A stretch of DNA of 64,000 nt from Ochotona curzoniae. Lineage: Eukaryota > Chordata > Mammalia > Lagomorpha > Ochotonidae. Shown piece after piece: positions 34,803 through 44,689 of this stretch. Every line of letters begins with the position of its first letter. Positions within the stretch are counted from its first letter, which is position 1. The notes below the pieces were generated by a model that was not told where the DNA came from, did no database searches, and was given only the letters and a program-made list of their open reading frames with translations. The translations under genes and the position numbers were made by a program. The DNA is taken from assembly GCF_017591425.1 (NCBI RefSeq), contig NW_024465751.1, forward strand, positions 3,100,001 to 3,164,000, in the 5' to 3' direction.

Positions 34803-35111
34803 GTGTCCGGCGAGAAAGCCTACCAGCTAGATCCTCTTTGAATGCACCAGGGTCACATAAGGGCACCGGTTCATGTCTCAGCTGTTCCACTTCCCTTCCA
34901 ACTCCCTGCTTGTAGCCTGGGAGGGTAGTGGAGGATAGCCCAAACCCTTAGGACACTGCACCCACAGAGCTCTGTGGCTCCTGGCTCTAGATCGGCTCAG
35001 CTCGAGCTGCTGTGGCCGTTTGGAGAGTGAGCCAGTGGATGACAGATCTTCTCTGTCTCTCCTCCTCTCTGTAAATCTGCCTTTCAACAAGGCTAAATGC
35101 ATCTTTTACAA
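34803..35111 (+). mobile_element. CSINE, plus strand
   Basis: GTGTCCGGCGAGAAAGCC head, GGGCACCGGTTCATGTCTCA (B box), CTCCCTGCTTGTAGCCTGGG and CTCCTCTCTGTAAATCTGCC. Imperfect flanking repeats AATATTCACTGAG and ATATATTCGCTAAG. Confidence 0.92.
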
Positions 35112-35114
35112 ATA

Positions 35115-35790
35115 TATTCGCTAAGTATCTCTCTTGTGGGCATAAGTAATGACTTATGTTATAGAAACCTCCCCAGCCTGTTGCCTTCTTTGTCTTCTTT
35201 TAAATTATGAAAACTGGAGCACTTCAGTTAGACATTTCTCACCTGCAATTTATACTTTCAAGCAAGTGACTTTTCTCTCTAGATATTGCATTCCTTTGGG
35301 GGGAATTCTTTTGGAAATTCCTGAGGACAATTTTTCGTGAATCCTAACTTTTCCTTCTGCCTAATCCTGTTCTTTAAAGAAAGATCTTTTCAGATCCTCT
35401 AGCAGATCATCATGTTTTTCCTAAAATGATGGAGCCCCAAACATCTAGCATAAAGAAAGAAAGAGGCAGGGCATGTATCTTTCATGGTGGGATTATTGCC
35501 ACATTATAGGGTTTAGATTCTCTGTGTGACTCATTCACTATGGTGATCCTCTAACGCCACCCCTCTCCAGACTTCTCTTATCAAACCTGACTTAGAATGA
35601 GAACTGGATGTCCATGTGGCTTACACTTCTGTGTTACCAAGGAGTAACTTTTATGCTTAAAGCTAAAGTCATGTATTAATAATCTCATTTATTTTCTGTC
35701 CTTTGGAGCCTGGTGTTGAACAGTGACTGGTAACTGAGTTCCATCGCACAGATAATGTCAACTCAATTTTAAGGATGCATTTATACTTCC
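35115..35790. other. No gene or clear repeat recognised
   Basis: Nothing supportable seen. Confidence 0.5.
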
Positions 35791-35799
35791 TTCAGGTTG

Positions 35800-36200
35800 T
35801 CCTGCACACATTTATTGATTACTGTCCACGGGTCAGGAACTGCAGCTGAGAGATTAATATGGAGATAATACGTCACCGGTGTCAGAGAGGGATTGGGGCA
35901 GTGCATGTAGTGCTGTGCAGCTGGGTGATTTGGGACTGAAGAATAGATATTGATTTTCTTGAAGGAATGGGACAGGCTCTCTGGAAGGAGTAACATACAA
36001 ATGAAGACATGAAGGCTTGGGGAAGTTCCAGTTAGAAGGAACAGCACTTGAGAACTGAGCTGAAGTGCAGGAAATATCTCTGTATATCCACAGGACTGAG
36101 AGAAAGTCAGCATGGTTTAGAATGAAAGGGTCAGTGTCTGAAGGCCAAGCCGCAGAAGTGAGCTGGAATTAGACCTTGCCATGCTTGGGGGTTTGAGGGG
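35800..36200 (+). mobile_element. Ancient mammalian interspersed repeat (L2/MIR-age)
   Basis: TTTATTGATTACTGTCCACG followed by GTCAGGAACTG, then GGAAGGAGTAACATACAAAT, GAAGACATGAAGGCTTGGGG and GAAGGAACAGCACTTGAGAA follow a familiar mammalian repeat ('TTTATTGAGCACCTACTGTGTGCCAGG.. GAGGAGGTGACATTTGAGC.. AGAGGGAACAGCA'). Family name not determined. Confidence 0.5.
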
Positions 36201-36239
36201 TCAGAGTGGGGTCTGTGGATCAACACAGGGCATGTGTTA

Positions 36240-36375
36240 GCACTGCAGTATTTTAGATCCTACTTCACATTTCCCAAATTAGAGTGTGTTTTGCAACAGC
36301 ATCTCAAGTGATTTTTATGCACCTTAAAAACTGAGAGATGATGTCTAGGCAGGCAGTTCTCAGGTTTCCAGAAGG
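36240..36375. mobile_element. MER5-like remnant (tentative)
   Basis: GCAACAGCATCTCAAGTGAT plus TTTTATGCACC resembles the MER5A segment carrying 'AGCATCACCTGGG..TTAGAAATGCA'. Diverged. Confidence 0.35.
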
Positions 36376-36834
36376 GCCTTAGAATATGCCTGTAAGCCCT
36401 AAGCAAAAGAATGAACTTATCATTGCTCTGCTTTAGAATGGCCATTCTTCTTGCATGAGAAATGGGAGGACAGGAAGTCTGATAGCTGTTTTAACTCTTC
36501 CACTCCAGATCTGTTATTCTCCCATATTTGATCTAACAGCTTGCCACTGGAGATCCAGGGATATCTTTTCCCTGTGTACAGTCCCGGAAATGACCCCATC
36601 AAAGCAGGTGGGGCATTATGACCTATATATTGTCTCAAAAATAGTTACTGATCAAAAGTCCCTCCTCTCTGTTCCTGCTCTCATACTGTCAGGCAAGGCA
36701 TCCTCTTTCCTGGATCTTTGCTCTTATCTTGTACAAATGCAATGTGGTAACTGAGTGTCAATCGACTTAACCTTTGTACAAATCTCAGATATACAAGATT
36801 ACCTCAAAAAATTCATTTAAAATAAGATTAAAAA

Positions 36835-37170
36835 ATAGTTCAGAAGCAATTGTTGGACAAAGCACTTTGGACTGCCAATCAAGATGCCTGCGTCTCTGCT
36901 CCTCACTTTGCAGTGTTTGAGTCCCAGATCTGCTTCTGATCCCAAGTCCTTGATAATGTGCACAATGAGGGACAGCAAGCAATGGTTTTCAAGTACTTGA
37001 GTCTCTGTGCATGCACGAGATGTGCCTAAGTTCCAGGCTCTTGGCTGTGACCAAGCAATGATTATTGTAGGTATGTGCAGAGTGAACCAGCAGATCGAGG
37101 ATCTCAGTGTCAGTCTTGACCTCTCTTGTGTGCTGTTTCTCACTTCCAAATAAATGAAAATGAAAATACA
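36835..37170 (+). mobile_element. Old CSINE, plus strand
   Basis: GATGCCTGCGTCTCTGCTCC, AGTGTTTGAGTCCCAGATCT, TCTTGGCTGTGACCAAGCAA, GAGTGAACCAGCAGATCGAG and TTCCAAATAAATGAAAATG follow the older subfamily. Confidence 0.8.
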
Positions 37171-37171
37171 C

Positions 37172-38040
37172 TTCTCATGATATTTCTGAAGTACTCTCTT
37201 TTGAAAAGTTATTTAAAAGAAGTCTCAGCTTTCTCATCAGTAGAGTGGAAATGAAGCAAATAATATGGACATGGAATGCTAGGAGCTAATGGTTGTTCAC
37301 GTATAGCAGTTGATCTACTTGTGTGCAGTCCTACTGGTCTTAGCCAGTCTCGGTGCTGATGTCAAATCCTTCTTGAGAGACACTTGCCACCTGCATGCTA
37401 ATTGATGTCTGGAGACCCTAATGGGGGAAACATACTATCACAGATTGCAAGGTGTGAAACTGAGAAAGAGCTCATGTAATGTTGGGAGCTCAGCTTCAAA
37501 CGTGGCCAACTAACTAATCATCTAGTGGTATTAGCCCAAAGGGGTAAATGAAACAGTGTTACTATGTAAGAGAACAGTACTCTGAGACTCCAAGCCAGGA
37601 CAGGTTGGGCCAGAAGATGAGAGGAAGTGAGGAATGAACCGATCTGTCTGAAGGGCTGGAGAACAGCACTTTGTTCTTTGTTCTTTGAAAAGACAGGGAG
37701 TTACTGTTTTCAAATTGCACACTGATGTGGAGTGTCATACATGTATTCTGAAAGTCAAATCTCAGAACGTTTCTCCTTTGCCTACAACCTGCCTGGATCC
37801 TCGTGGCACTCCTGATGACATGCAGCTTGACTCTGCTTTGAGAGTCCTGCATCTCTCTCAGTGTGCCTCACCACTACTTAGTGTTACACTTAATACTCTA
37901 GACATAAGGGAAAATCACGTATTTCTCAGGTTATCCTGTATTTATTTTCATACTTCTGGATTTATTGTGAAATGACTCTTACTGCCCAAGCATCCTTCCA
38001 ACAATTCCTCAACACCAAATTCAAGGACAAACTTTTTTAT
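37172..38040. other. No gene or clear repeat recognised
   Basis: Opposed 96-residue frames at 37562-37975 are chance overlaps and lack any domain. Confidence 0.5.
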
Positions 38041-38044
38041 TTTG

Positions 38045-38152
38045 TTTTGTTTTGTTTACTTTTATTGGACAATCAGATATACAGAAATTCCATATGGGAC
38101 CTTGACAATTGCCAGGCGATGATTTAGCCACTAGGCCATCATGCCGGACCCC
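38045..38152 (-). mobile_element. Internally deleted CSINE, minus strand
   Basis: The tail region (TTACTTTTATTGGACAATCA, GATATACAG) is joined directly to the head region (TTCCATATGGGACCTTGACA, GATTTAGCCACTAGGCC, ATGCCGGACCC). Roughly 220 bases of the middle are missing. The head keeps good sequence quality. Confidence 0.85.
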
Positions 38153-38297
38153 AAACTTTTTTTTAAAAGATGTATTCTTTTTTGGAAAAATCAACCGGAA
38201 TCAGTATTTATAGCCAATATTGGCACCAAGGCCTTCAGTATGAGATATGACTGTCCCAACCAATGATTTAACCACTGCACCAATCACTGAATCCTAT
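38153..38297 (-). mobile_element. Second internally deleted CSINE-like element, minus strand
   Basis: TTTTTTTTAAAAGATGTATT tail joined to a decayed head (GATTTAACCACTGCACCAAT, CACTGAATCC). It abuts the previous element in the same orientation, with a similar shortening of the middle. Confidence 0.65.
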
Positions 38298-38303
38298 ATA
38301 TTA

Positions 38304-38842
38304 TGTTTCACTCCATTCTACTCTTGGAGGTTCTGACCAGCAGGCCCCCATGACCACTGAGAGGATGGCAGTGGTGTTCCTCAGCGAGAACTACCAGGGC
38401 CACTTTGTTGAGCATGCCCATTTATTGTAAAGCAAGCACAAACTTAGATAGCCTAATAAAAGGGAGACATAAGGATATCTCCCCAAAACCCTCCCACCCA
38501 ACCACAGCACTGTAATTGGCTAGAAGGCAGCTCTATCTCTCTGGACTCTCCAATCCTGCTGCAGGTCACATATACCACCTACAGGGTGGCAGGTAATGTG
38601 GTACCACACCCACTCCTCACAGTTGCTTATCAGGAAAGTCCCAACACAGCTCATTCAAGGACAGAGAAGGAAAACGGGGCACAGCCCATTACTCTCATCT
38701 GCATGGCCAGTAATCAGGTCAGGTTGAGGTCTCAGTGTGCCAAGGCCATTGCCAGGGTCTCCCCTGAGAACACGGTGAGCCACGTCCTTATGAGCTCCCA
38801 CACAGGCCAAGGAGGCAGAAATTCAGTGGCAATCTCCTACAT
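38304..38842 (-). mobile_element. Probable solo retroviral LTR, minus strand
   Basis: On the minus strand the order is promoter-like: a TAGCCAATTAC CCAAT box, a CTCCCTTTTATTAGGC TATA-like segment, then AATAAA (plus-strand TTTATT at 38421-38426) and CATGCTCAACAAAG, typical of the R/U5 of an endogenous retrovirus. The plus-strand left edge begins TGTTTCACTC and a CTCCCACA motif occurs near 38802, so TGT..ACA ends are possible. No coding sequence adjoins. Exact edges and family are uncertain. Confidence 0.55.
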
Positions 38843-38852
38843 TCTATCTGTT

Positions 38853-39171
38853 AAAAGACATTTACTTATTTTTATTGGAAAGATAGATCAGTTTTACAGA
38901 GAGAAGGAGAGACAAAGATCTTTCACTCATTGGTTCATTTCCCAAATGACCACAACATCCAGAACTGAGCTGAAGGCAGGACCCAGGAGCTTTTTCGGGG
39001 TCTTCCTCAGGGGTACAGGATCCAGGCACTGGAGCATCTTCTACTATCTTCCCAGGCATAAGCAGGGAGCTAGATGTTAAGTGGAGCAGTAGGGACATGA
39101 ACTGGTTTCCTATATGTGAATCTGGCATTTGCAAGGGGAGGATTTAGCCATTGAGTCATTGTGCTAGGCCC
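38853..39171 (-). mobile_element. CSINE, minus strand
   Basis: TTAAAAGACATTTACTTATT tail, GAACTGAGCTGAAGGCAGGA, TCTTCCCAGGCATAAGCAGG and a TCATTGTGCTAGGCCCTC head. The 164-residue plus-strand frame at 38586-39080 arises from LTR plus this SINE read antisense, not from a gene. Confidence 0.92.
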
Positions 39172-39784
39172 TCAGTCCATTACAAAGTGGAATTATCTTC
39201 CTCTCCACATTTTTTTTTTTTTGCTGTGTTCAGAGTGAATATTTGCTCTATGCAAGGTGACTATTCATTTTCAATAATTGATATAGTTTGCTATAAGTAT
39301 AAGGTAATTTACTTCAGCAGGCCTACGCCAATATTATTTCCCAAGAAGTGAAGAGAATGAGATAGAAATAGATATAGAAAGATAGAAGAGAGAAAGAGAA
39401 ATGGAAGGAATGGGGCAGGGAGGAATGAAGAGAAATGCTGCTTATTTTGTTGTGCAGTATTACTCAGCTGTATACTTACTCATCCGTGGCCAGCATCTAG
39501 CCCTTAGATACAAAAGGTACAGGGACACGTTGTCCTTGGCTTGTATTTCTTGCTTCTGAACTGCAGCATGGGAGCTGGCAGATAATCAGGCAGCCCCCAG
39601 TGGTGTTAAGTGGAAAAAGTGTTCCTCCACCTGCAGGAGTTACTTGTGCCAAGGCCAGGCTGGCAGCAGGATTCGGGCCCGTTACTCTAAATAAGTCATC
39701 ATTCAACATCCCCTGAGCACACTAAGTGGTGTTCGGCCCAGTTCCAAAATCACCTCCTGGGAGCAGAACTTCATCTCCCCTCGC
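39172..39784. other. Unclassified; purine-rich GATA/GAGA tract and a GC-richer block
   Basis: 39355-39420 is a decayed GATAGA/GAGA purine tract. 39485-39780 is GC-richer, with GCATGGGAGCTGGCAGATAA and CCCAGTGGTGTTAAG, and has no recognised family or protein. Confidence 0.45.
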
Positions 39785-39832
39785 ACAGGTTCCCTGTATA
39801 TTATAACAATAGGATAGTCCTTCAACAACTTG
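39785..39832 (-). mobile_element. Short L1 3' UTR fragment, inverted relative to the next copy
   Basis: CCCTGTATATTATAACAATA followed by GGATAGTCCTTCAAC matches 4614-4648 (CCCCTGTATTATTACAATAG, TATAGTCCTTCAC), which belongs to a minus-strand L1 3' UTR. The L1 copy just downstream at 40000 is plus strand. Confidence 0.6.
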
Positions 39833-39871
39833 TACACAGATTAAACTTACAAAACCACCCATCCCTTGGAG

Positions 39872-39873
<2 letters not shown>

Positions 39874-39930
<57 letters not shown>
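39874..39930. repeat. (CA)n microsatellite, about 27 units
   Basis: Uninterrupted CA run. It creates Cys/Val open frames on the minus strand. Confidence 0.98.
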
Positions 39931-39933
<3 letters not shown>

Positions 39934-39999
39934 GTGGGGATCTTTCGAGTCCCACTCGGGGAACTCCCTTGCACTAATATATATATATATAAATGTGGA

Positions 40000-40342
40000 T
40001 CTGTAGGCAAGTGTACCATAAAGTGGACATACATTGCAGTGTGAATCTCAACTTCTGGATGGACTCCCAGTGAAACTGTTAAATATATCTTAACGTTAGA
40101 ATACTGGGTTTTATGCCATTCTCTATACCTGCAATGTCAGGACACATTTAAATAGCAGAATTGTGGAGTTGTGACTGTCGTTGAGAGACTAAACTATTGT
40201 TACACTATAGACGGAAACAGTGGAAGGAAGAGATGCGGAAGGGTGGAAGGGAAAAAAAATCCCTGAGTCTAAGGAAATATTTTTTAAAAAAGAAAAACTG
40301 TACCACATAATACAATGTAAACAACAATAAAAAAAAAAGAAT
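40000..40342 (+). mobile_element. Lagomorph L1 3' UTR, plus strand
   Basis: TGAATCTCAACTTCTGGATG, CTCCCAGTGAAACTGTTAAA, ATATCTTAACGTTAGAATAC, CTATACCTGCAATGTCAGGA, AATAGCAGAATTGTGG, a GGAAGG/GGAAGGG purine block, AATCCCTGAGTCTAAGG, GTACCACATAATACAATG and a poly(A)-like end. It matches the reverse complement of the 4525-5200 element block for block. Confidence 0.8.
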
Positions 40343-40344
40343 GT

Positions 40345-40728
40345 TTTCTCACCACTGCTGTTAGATTTGTATCGAAAGTGTATTTCTTAAGATCTGAGAG
40401 TAGTCTGAAAATCTGTGTATGAAGGAAATGAACAGGGTCTCTGCAAAATAGGATCCATCAAAGCATTCATTTGCCACCTGACAGGGGCTGATGTCTCAAA
40501 GACAAAACGAGATCTGACTCCTTCTACATGAAGTGTTTTATAGCCCAGTAAGAAACACAGAAAAGTAGACAAATTGCTGCCAATGTTCTGTGACAGAGCC
40601 CATGATTTGGAGACATCTGTTCAAGATGAGGGGTGAGGGCTGGGCAGTTAGAGGACAACCTGGAAATGGAAACACAGTGGGATGATCCTTACGATATGAG
40701 TGACACCTGGCCGGTTAGAAATGTACAG
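40345..40728. other. No gene or clear repeat recognised
   Basis: Nothing supportable seen between the L1 tail and the next CSINE. Confidence 0.5.
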
Positions 40729-41072
40729 ATAGGCCTGGCGTGGTAGCTTAGCAGTTAAAGTCCTTGCCTTGCACACCCAGGATCCCATATGGCCGCCAGT
40801 TCTAATCCCAGCAGCCCCGCTTCCCATCCAGCTCCCTGCTTGTGCCCTGTGGAAGTAGTCAACAATGGCCTAAGTCCTTGGGAGCCTGCACCTGCATGGG
40901 AGACCTGGAAGAGTCTCCAGGCTCCTGGCTGCTGGCTTCAGATCGGCTCAGTTCTGGCCATTATGGCCACTTGGGGAGTGAAGCTTCAGATGCAAGACCT
41001 TCGTCTCTGTCTCTCCTCCTCTCTGTATATCTGTCTTTCCAATAAAAGTAAATAAATCTGAAAAAAAAAGCA
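40729..41072 (+). mobile_element. CSINE, plus strand, well preserved
   Basis: GGCCTGGCGTGGTAGCTTAG head, CCAGTTCTAATCCCAGCAGC (B box), the full CTCCTGGCTGCTGGCTTC segment and an AATAAAAGTAAATAAATCTG tail with A9. It keeps the repeated CTCCTGGCT-type unit that the two youngest copies lack. Confidence 0.96.
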
Positions 41073-41480
41073 ATCTCTAAAAGTACATTAATATTGAGAG
41101 GCTCCCAGAGTGCAGGATTCGAAGTCCACGCCTGTTCTGAATTCTAAACAAAACAGCAGGGAATCCCGAAACCCTGTGTCCCTGCCACAATTCTGCACTC
41201 CTCTCAGGAAACAAAGTTCCAACTTAGATTAGGTACCCAGGATGTTCAGTCGAATTGTCTGACTCTTGTGGGTTCTGGGTTGTATTTTATGGGACATATT
41301 AGCACTTAACGAACTTTAACATTTTATGTAAATTCTGTGTTTATGTGAGCTTAGCAAAGATGGATTCTAATCCATTTTTTCATTAAAGACAATTTAGACT
41401 CAATATAATTTATCCATTCTAAATATTCTAATGAATGTATTTTAACATATGCTTGCAATTACAAAACAGCCTCAGAATCA
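41073..41480. other. No gene or clear repeat recognised
   Basis: Nothing supportable seen. Confidence 0.5.
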
Positions 41481-41482
41481 TG

Positions 41483-41806
41483 AGGGGTTTATTTTTTATT
41501 GGAAATTCAGACATATAGAGAGGAGGAGAGACAAAGAAGAAGAACTTCCATCTACCGACTCACTCCCCAAAGGGCCACAATGGCTAGAGCTACGCGGATC
41601 TGAAGCTAGGAGCCCAGAGCCTCTTCTGGGTCTCCCACAGGAGATGCAGGGTCCCAAGACTTTGGGTCATCTTCAACTGGTTTCCCAGGCCACAAGCAGG
41701 GAGTTGGACGGGAAGCTGGTCCACTGCGATTAGTACCAGCGCCCATGTGGTATCCTGACACATGCAAGGCGAGAACTTTAACCACTAGGCTACTGCACCG
41801 GGCCCC
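41483..41806 (-). mobile_element. CSINE, minus strand
   Basis: GTTTATTTTTTATTGGAAAT tail to CACCGGGCCCC head, with GAAGCTAGGAGCCCAGAGCC and CCAGGCCACAAGCAGGGAGT. Fairly well preserved. Confidence 0.95.
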
Positions 41807-42127
41807 ATGCCCGCAGATTTACTTTTGCCCCGGTACTATCAATTCTTTTTCCCCACCTTTGGACCCCTGGCTAACAGTAAACTGCTTTGTGTCACTCTGT
41901 TTTTCGTTTTCTGTCTTTTCTGATTACTTGCACGGAGCCTGGTGCTCTTGGCATTAATTTATGTTTAGTGTGTTGAGTGTTTATATAAGTGGTGAGCGGT
42001 ACATGCTACTGTTGCTGAGTGATGGTCAATGTTATGACAAAAGGCATTCTGCTCAGATCTGTTTAGTACTTGACTACCATTTATTGTTTCCTGTTTTCTA
42101 CCATGTCGGATAAAATTACTGTATTTT

Positions 42128-42474
42128 TTTATTGAGTGTTCTCTCTTTTTCAGATTTATTTGTTTCTATTGGGAAGTTAGACATTCACAGAGGAGGAGAG
42201 GCAGACAGGAAGCTCCTCCGTCCTCTGCTCACTCCCAGGAGGCTGCAGTGGCCGGAACTGCGCCAGTCCGAAGCCAGGAGAACTGAGCTTCCTCTGCGTC
42301 TCACATGTGGGTGCAGGGTACCAGAGCTTCGGGATGTCCTCGACTGCTTTCCCAGGTCACAAGCAAGGAGCTGGGCAGGAAGCAGGACTGCCGGCTTCTA
42401 ACCAGCACCCACATAAGGCCCTGGTGTGTGCCAGGCGAGGACTCCAGCCACTAGGCTACTATGCCGGGCCCAAT
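42128..42474 (-). mobile_element. CSINE, minus strand, with perfect target duplication
   Basis: Perfect 13-base duplication ATTACTGTATTTT at 42115-42127 and 42475-42487. The body retains GGCCGGAACTGCGCCAGTCC and TGCCGGGCCC, so it is relatively recent. The tail has an unusual CTCTCTTTTTC segment. Confidence 0.95.
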
Positions 42475-42718
42475 ATTACTGTATTTTAATTTTAGGCCTA
42501 GCTGTGAGTGTCTTTTGCTTTCTTCCGGGAAGTGAGTTAGGGATTGAATCATTCAGTTGCATGCTAACCTACATGCTTAGTTTTTATAGGAAATTGCCGA
42601 CCTGTTTTCCAAAGTTTTAGATTTCTATCAGCAGTATATGAGAGTCTTAAATGTTCCACACTCCTCCTACACCTGTGTTTGTGGTTATTGATTTAAACGT
42701 TTTCTATTTAGCAGACAT

Positions 42719-42798
42719 ATAGTAACGTATAGTGATATATAGTAACGTATAGTGATATATAGTAATATATAGTGATATATGGTAATATATAGTGATTT
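42719..42798. repeat. 20-base tandem repeat, four units
   Basis: Unit AGTAACGTATAGTGATATAT repeated about four times, the last units with CG changed to TA. It lies inside the L1 relic and encodes a false Tyr/Ile-rich frame on the minus strand. Confidence 0.92.
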
Positions 42799-43344
42799 GA
42801 TTTGAATGTTCCTAAGGATGGGTGATGACGTCATCTTAAATGGTAGCTTTGTTTCTTTTTGTTGAGTTTCAAACCATCTTTTATATTTTTTAGATTGAAG
42901 TCTTGCCAAGACAGGACATTGGCAAGTGTATTCACCAAGTCTTTGTCTTGTCTTTTGACTTTATTAGAAATTTCATTTTAAGAGTAATTGTGTTTAGTTT
43001 TGATGAAGCCTATTTATGAAACCATTCATTTGTACTTCATTTCTTTTTGTCCTTTTATTATGAAATGTTTGCTTAATTTTGGGTTAAAGGATATTCCTCT
43101 TATATTTTTTCCAGAAGCTTTATAGATCTCATCCTTATATTTAGATCTATGACTCATGTAAGATAATTTCTACATTAGTGTAATGTAAAAGTTCACTTTG
43201 CTTCTTTTCATAGATTAGGATCCAACCATGCTAGTATGTTTTGTTCAATAGATTATGTCTTATCTAAGCAGTCTTGAGCAGTCTATGAATAGTCGATGGG
43301 TCTCTTCTTTGTGTTTATTTTTATGTAGTTGCCAAGTGGCTGAG

Positions 43345-44110
43345 GGTGGATTTAAGAACAGTTAACGATGGCATTTTGCCTTCTCACCTTAGTCTGCACA
43401 TAGGACTGCGGGCAACATCAACGTGCCTGTTGAGAACTAGGTAAAGTAGAAGAACGGCTTCTTTCCACAGCAGGCTTCTGGCACTCCTCACGGCTTTACC
43501 TTGTAGTTTTGTTGGAAAGCATTGCGACCATGAGTATTTTCACAGCTACAGTGTCAGGTTGTGGTAACTGTGGTCCTCTACTGCCTTCTCCTTCTGAAAG
43601 CTTGGTTTGATCACAAGATCACACACATAGAAACTACCGAGCAAAAACTTACTAAAAATACTGGTCCATTTTTAATCTATTTTCTAAGGAATCATAAATT
43701 CTGCTTTTTTTGTGATGCTATTTATAAAATCCTGACGTGTTTGTTCCCAGTGAGAAAAAGTGACAAGTATTTAATTCAGTTGAGTTAAGAAGTCAAGTAG
43801 ACTATTATATGACATTTTTCATGGTATGTTTAAAATATACTTTTAAAATCAGCAATTATGTGATTATGGGGATATGAGAATGTCAAAACTGAAAAGGAAA
43901 TTAAGAAAAGAATAGGCTGTTTCACTCACTTGGTAGAAGTAGAGACAGAGAGAACAATGGCTGTTGAGACACTCCTAACTTCTCCGATGTTCCATAAAAA
44001 TCACCAGGAGAATGATACCTGATTACACAAATTAGAAATTCTACGTTTAAAAGGAAATTTCACTACTCTAGTTTTACAGGATCCTAATGCCAGTAGTGTG
44101 CAAATGTATC
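43345..44110. other. No gene or clear repeat recognised
   Basis: Mixed DNA. The 75-residue plus-strand frame at 43561 has no domain. Confidence 0.5.
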
Positions 44111-44114
44111 ATTT

Positions 44115-44680
44115 TTCCATTTTGCTGGTAATAATAAAAGCTCACATTATTGAGTGCTTAATTTGTGCAGAGGATTTTTCTAACAATTGTAGTGATTTAA
44201 CAGGCTTTGCAGCTCCAGGAGATAACCATTGTTACTAATTTCAGTCTTTAAAATGAAGAAAATAAGGAACACAATATCGTGTAACTTGCCAGCATTGTGG
44301 TTTAACAAGCTAAGCCTCCACGTGTGGTGCAGCATCCCATATGGATGATAGTTTGAGTCATGGCCACTGTGCTTCCAATCCAGCTCTCTGCTGCTTTGCC
44401 TAAGAAAGTAGCGCAAGACGGCCCAACTGCTTGGGGCCCTATACACACTTGTATGAACCAAAAGAAGCTCCAGGCTCCTGCTTTTGGAATTGCCCAGCTC
44501 TGTCTGTAGGATGTGTTTGGTGGGTGATCCAGTAGAAGCCCTCTCTTTCTCTCTATCTCTCATTTTCTCTGTTGCAACTCCACTGTCAAATAAAAAATAA
44601 GAACATTTTTTTTAAGTAACTCAGCATAGTTATTAGTTCATGAACTGTAGAATCAAAATTCAAACTGACTTAGTCTAACT
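44115..44680 (-). mobile_element. MIR, antisense, split by a CSINE
   Basis: 44115-44289: AATAATAAAAGCTCACATTA, TTGAGTGCTTAATTTGTGCA, ATGAAGAAAATAAGG and GTAACTTGCC. It resumes after the CSINE at 44616 with AAGTAACTCAGC, GTAGAATCAAAATTCAAACT and a GACTTAGTCTAAC end. Landmark order matches full reversed MIR. Confidence 0.72.
44290..44615 (+). mobile_element. CSINE, plus strand, inserted in MIR
   Basis: GCATTGTGGTTTAACAAGCT head, GCAGCATCCCATATGGATGA, CCAATCCAGCTCTCTGCTGC (older, rabbit-like middle), GGGTGATCCAGTAGAAGCCC and AAATAAAAAATAAGAAC tail. It lies in the middle of a recognisable MIR. Confidence 0.9.
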
Positions 44681-44689
44681 TAAAGACCT

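Larger units (their letters stand above)
41830..43340 (-). mobile_element. Old L1 ORF2 fragment, minus strand, split by a CSINE
   Basis: Clear reversed L1 sequence from about 42480: TTAGGGATTGAATCATTCAG, CCTGTTTTCCAAAGTTTTAG, AGCAGTATATGAGAGTCTTA, then TCTTGTCTTTTGACTTTATT and TTCCAGAAGCTTTATAGATC. Both halves of the 'TGAGGAACC..TTTTCCAAAGTGG' and 'GTCTTTTGACTTTATT' landmarks are present in order. The part left of the SINE (41830-42114) is assigned only tentatively. Confidence 0.68.

Noticed and set aside
38586..39080. 164-residue plus-strand frame
   Set aside because: It runs through the LTR U3 read antisense and into a minus-strand CSINE, with no independent coding evidence.
42719..42798. 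CRISPR-like array
   Set aside because: Units are contiguous with no unique spacers, and this is animal nuclear DNA.
42685..42909. Tyr/Ile repeat protein
   Set aside because: Translation of the 20-base minisatellite inside an L1 relic.
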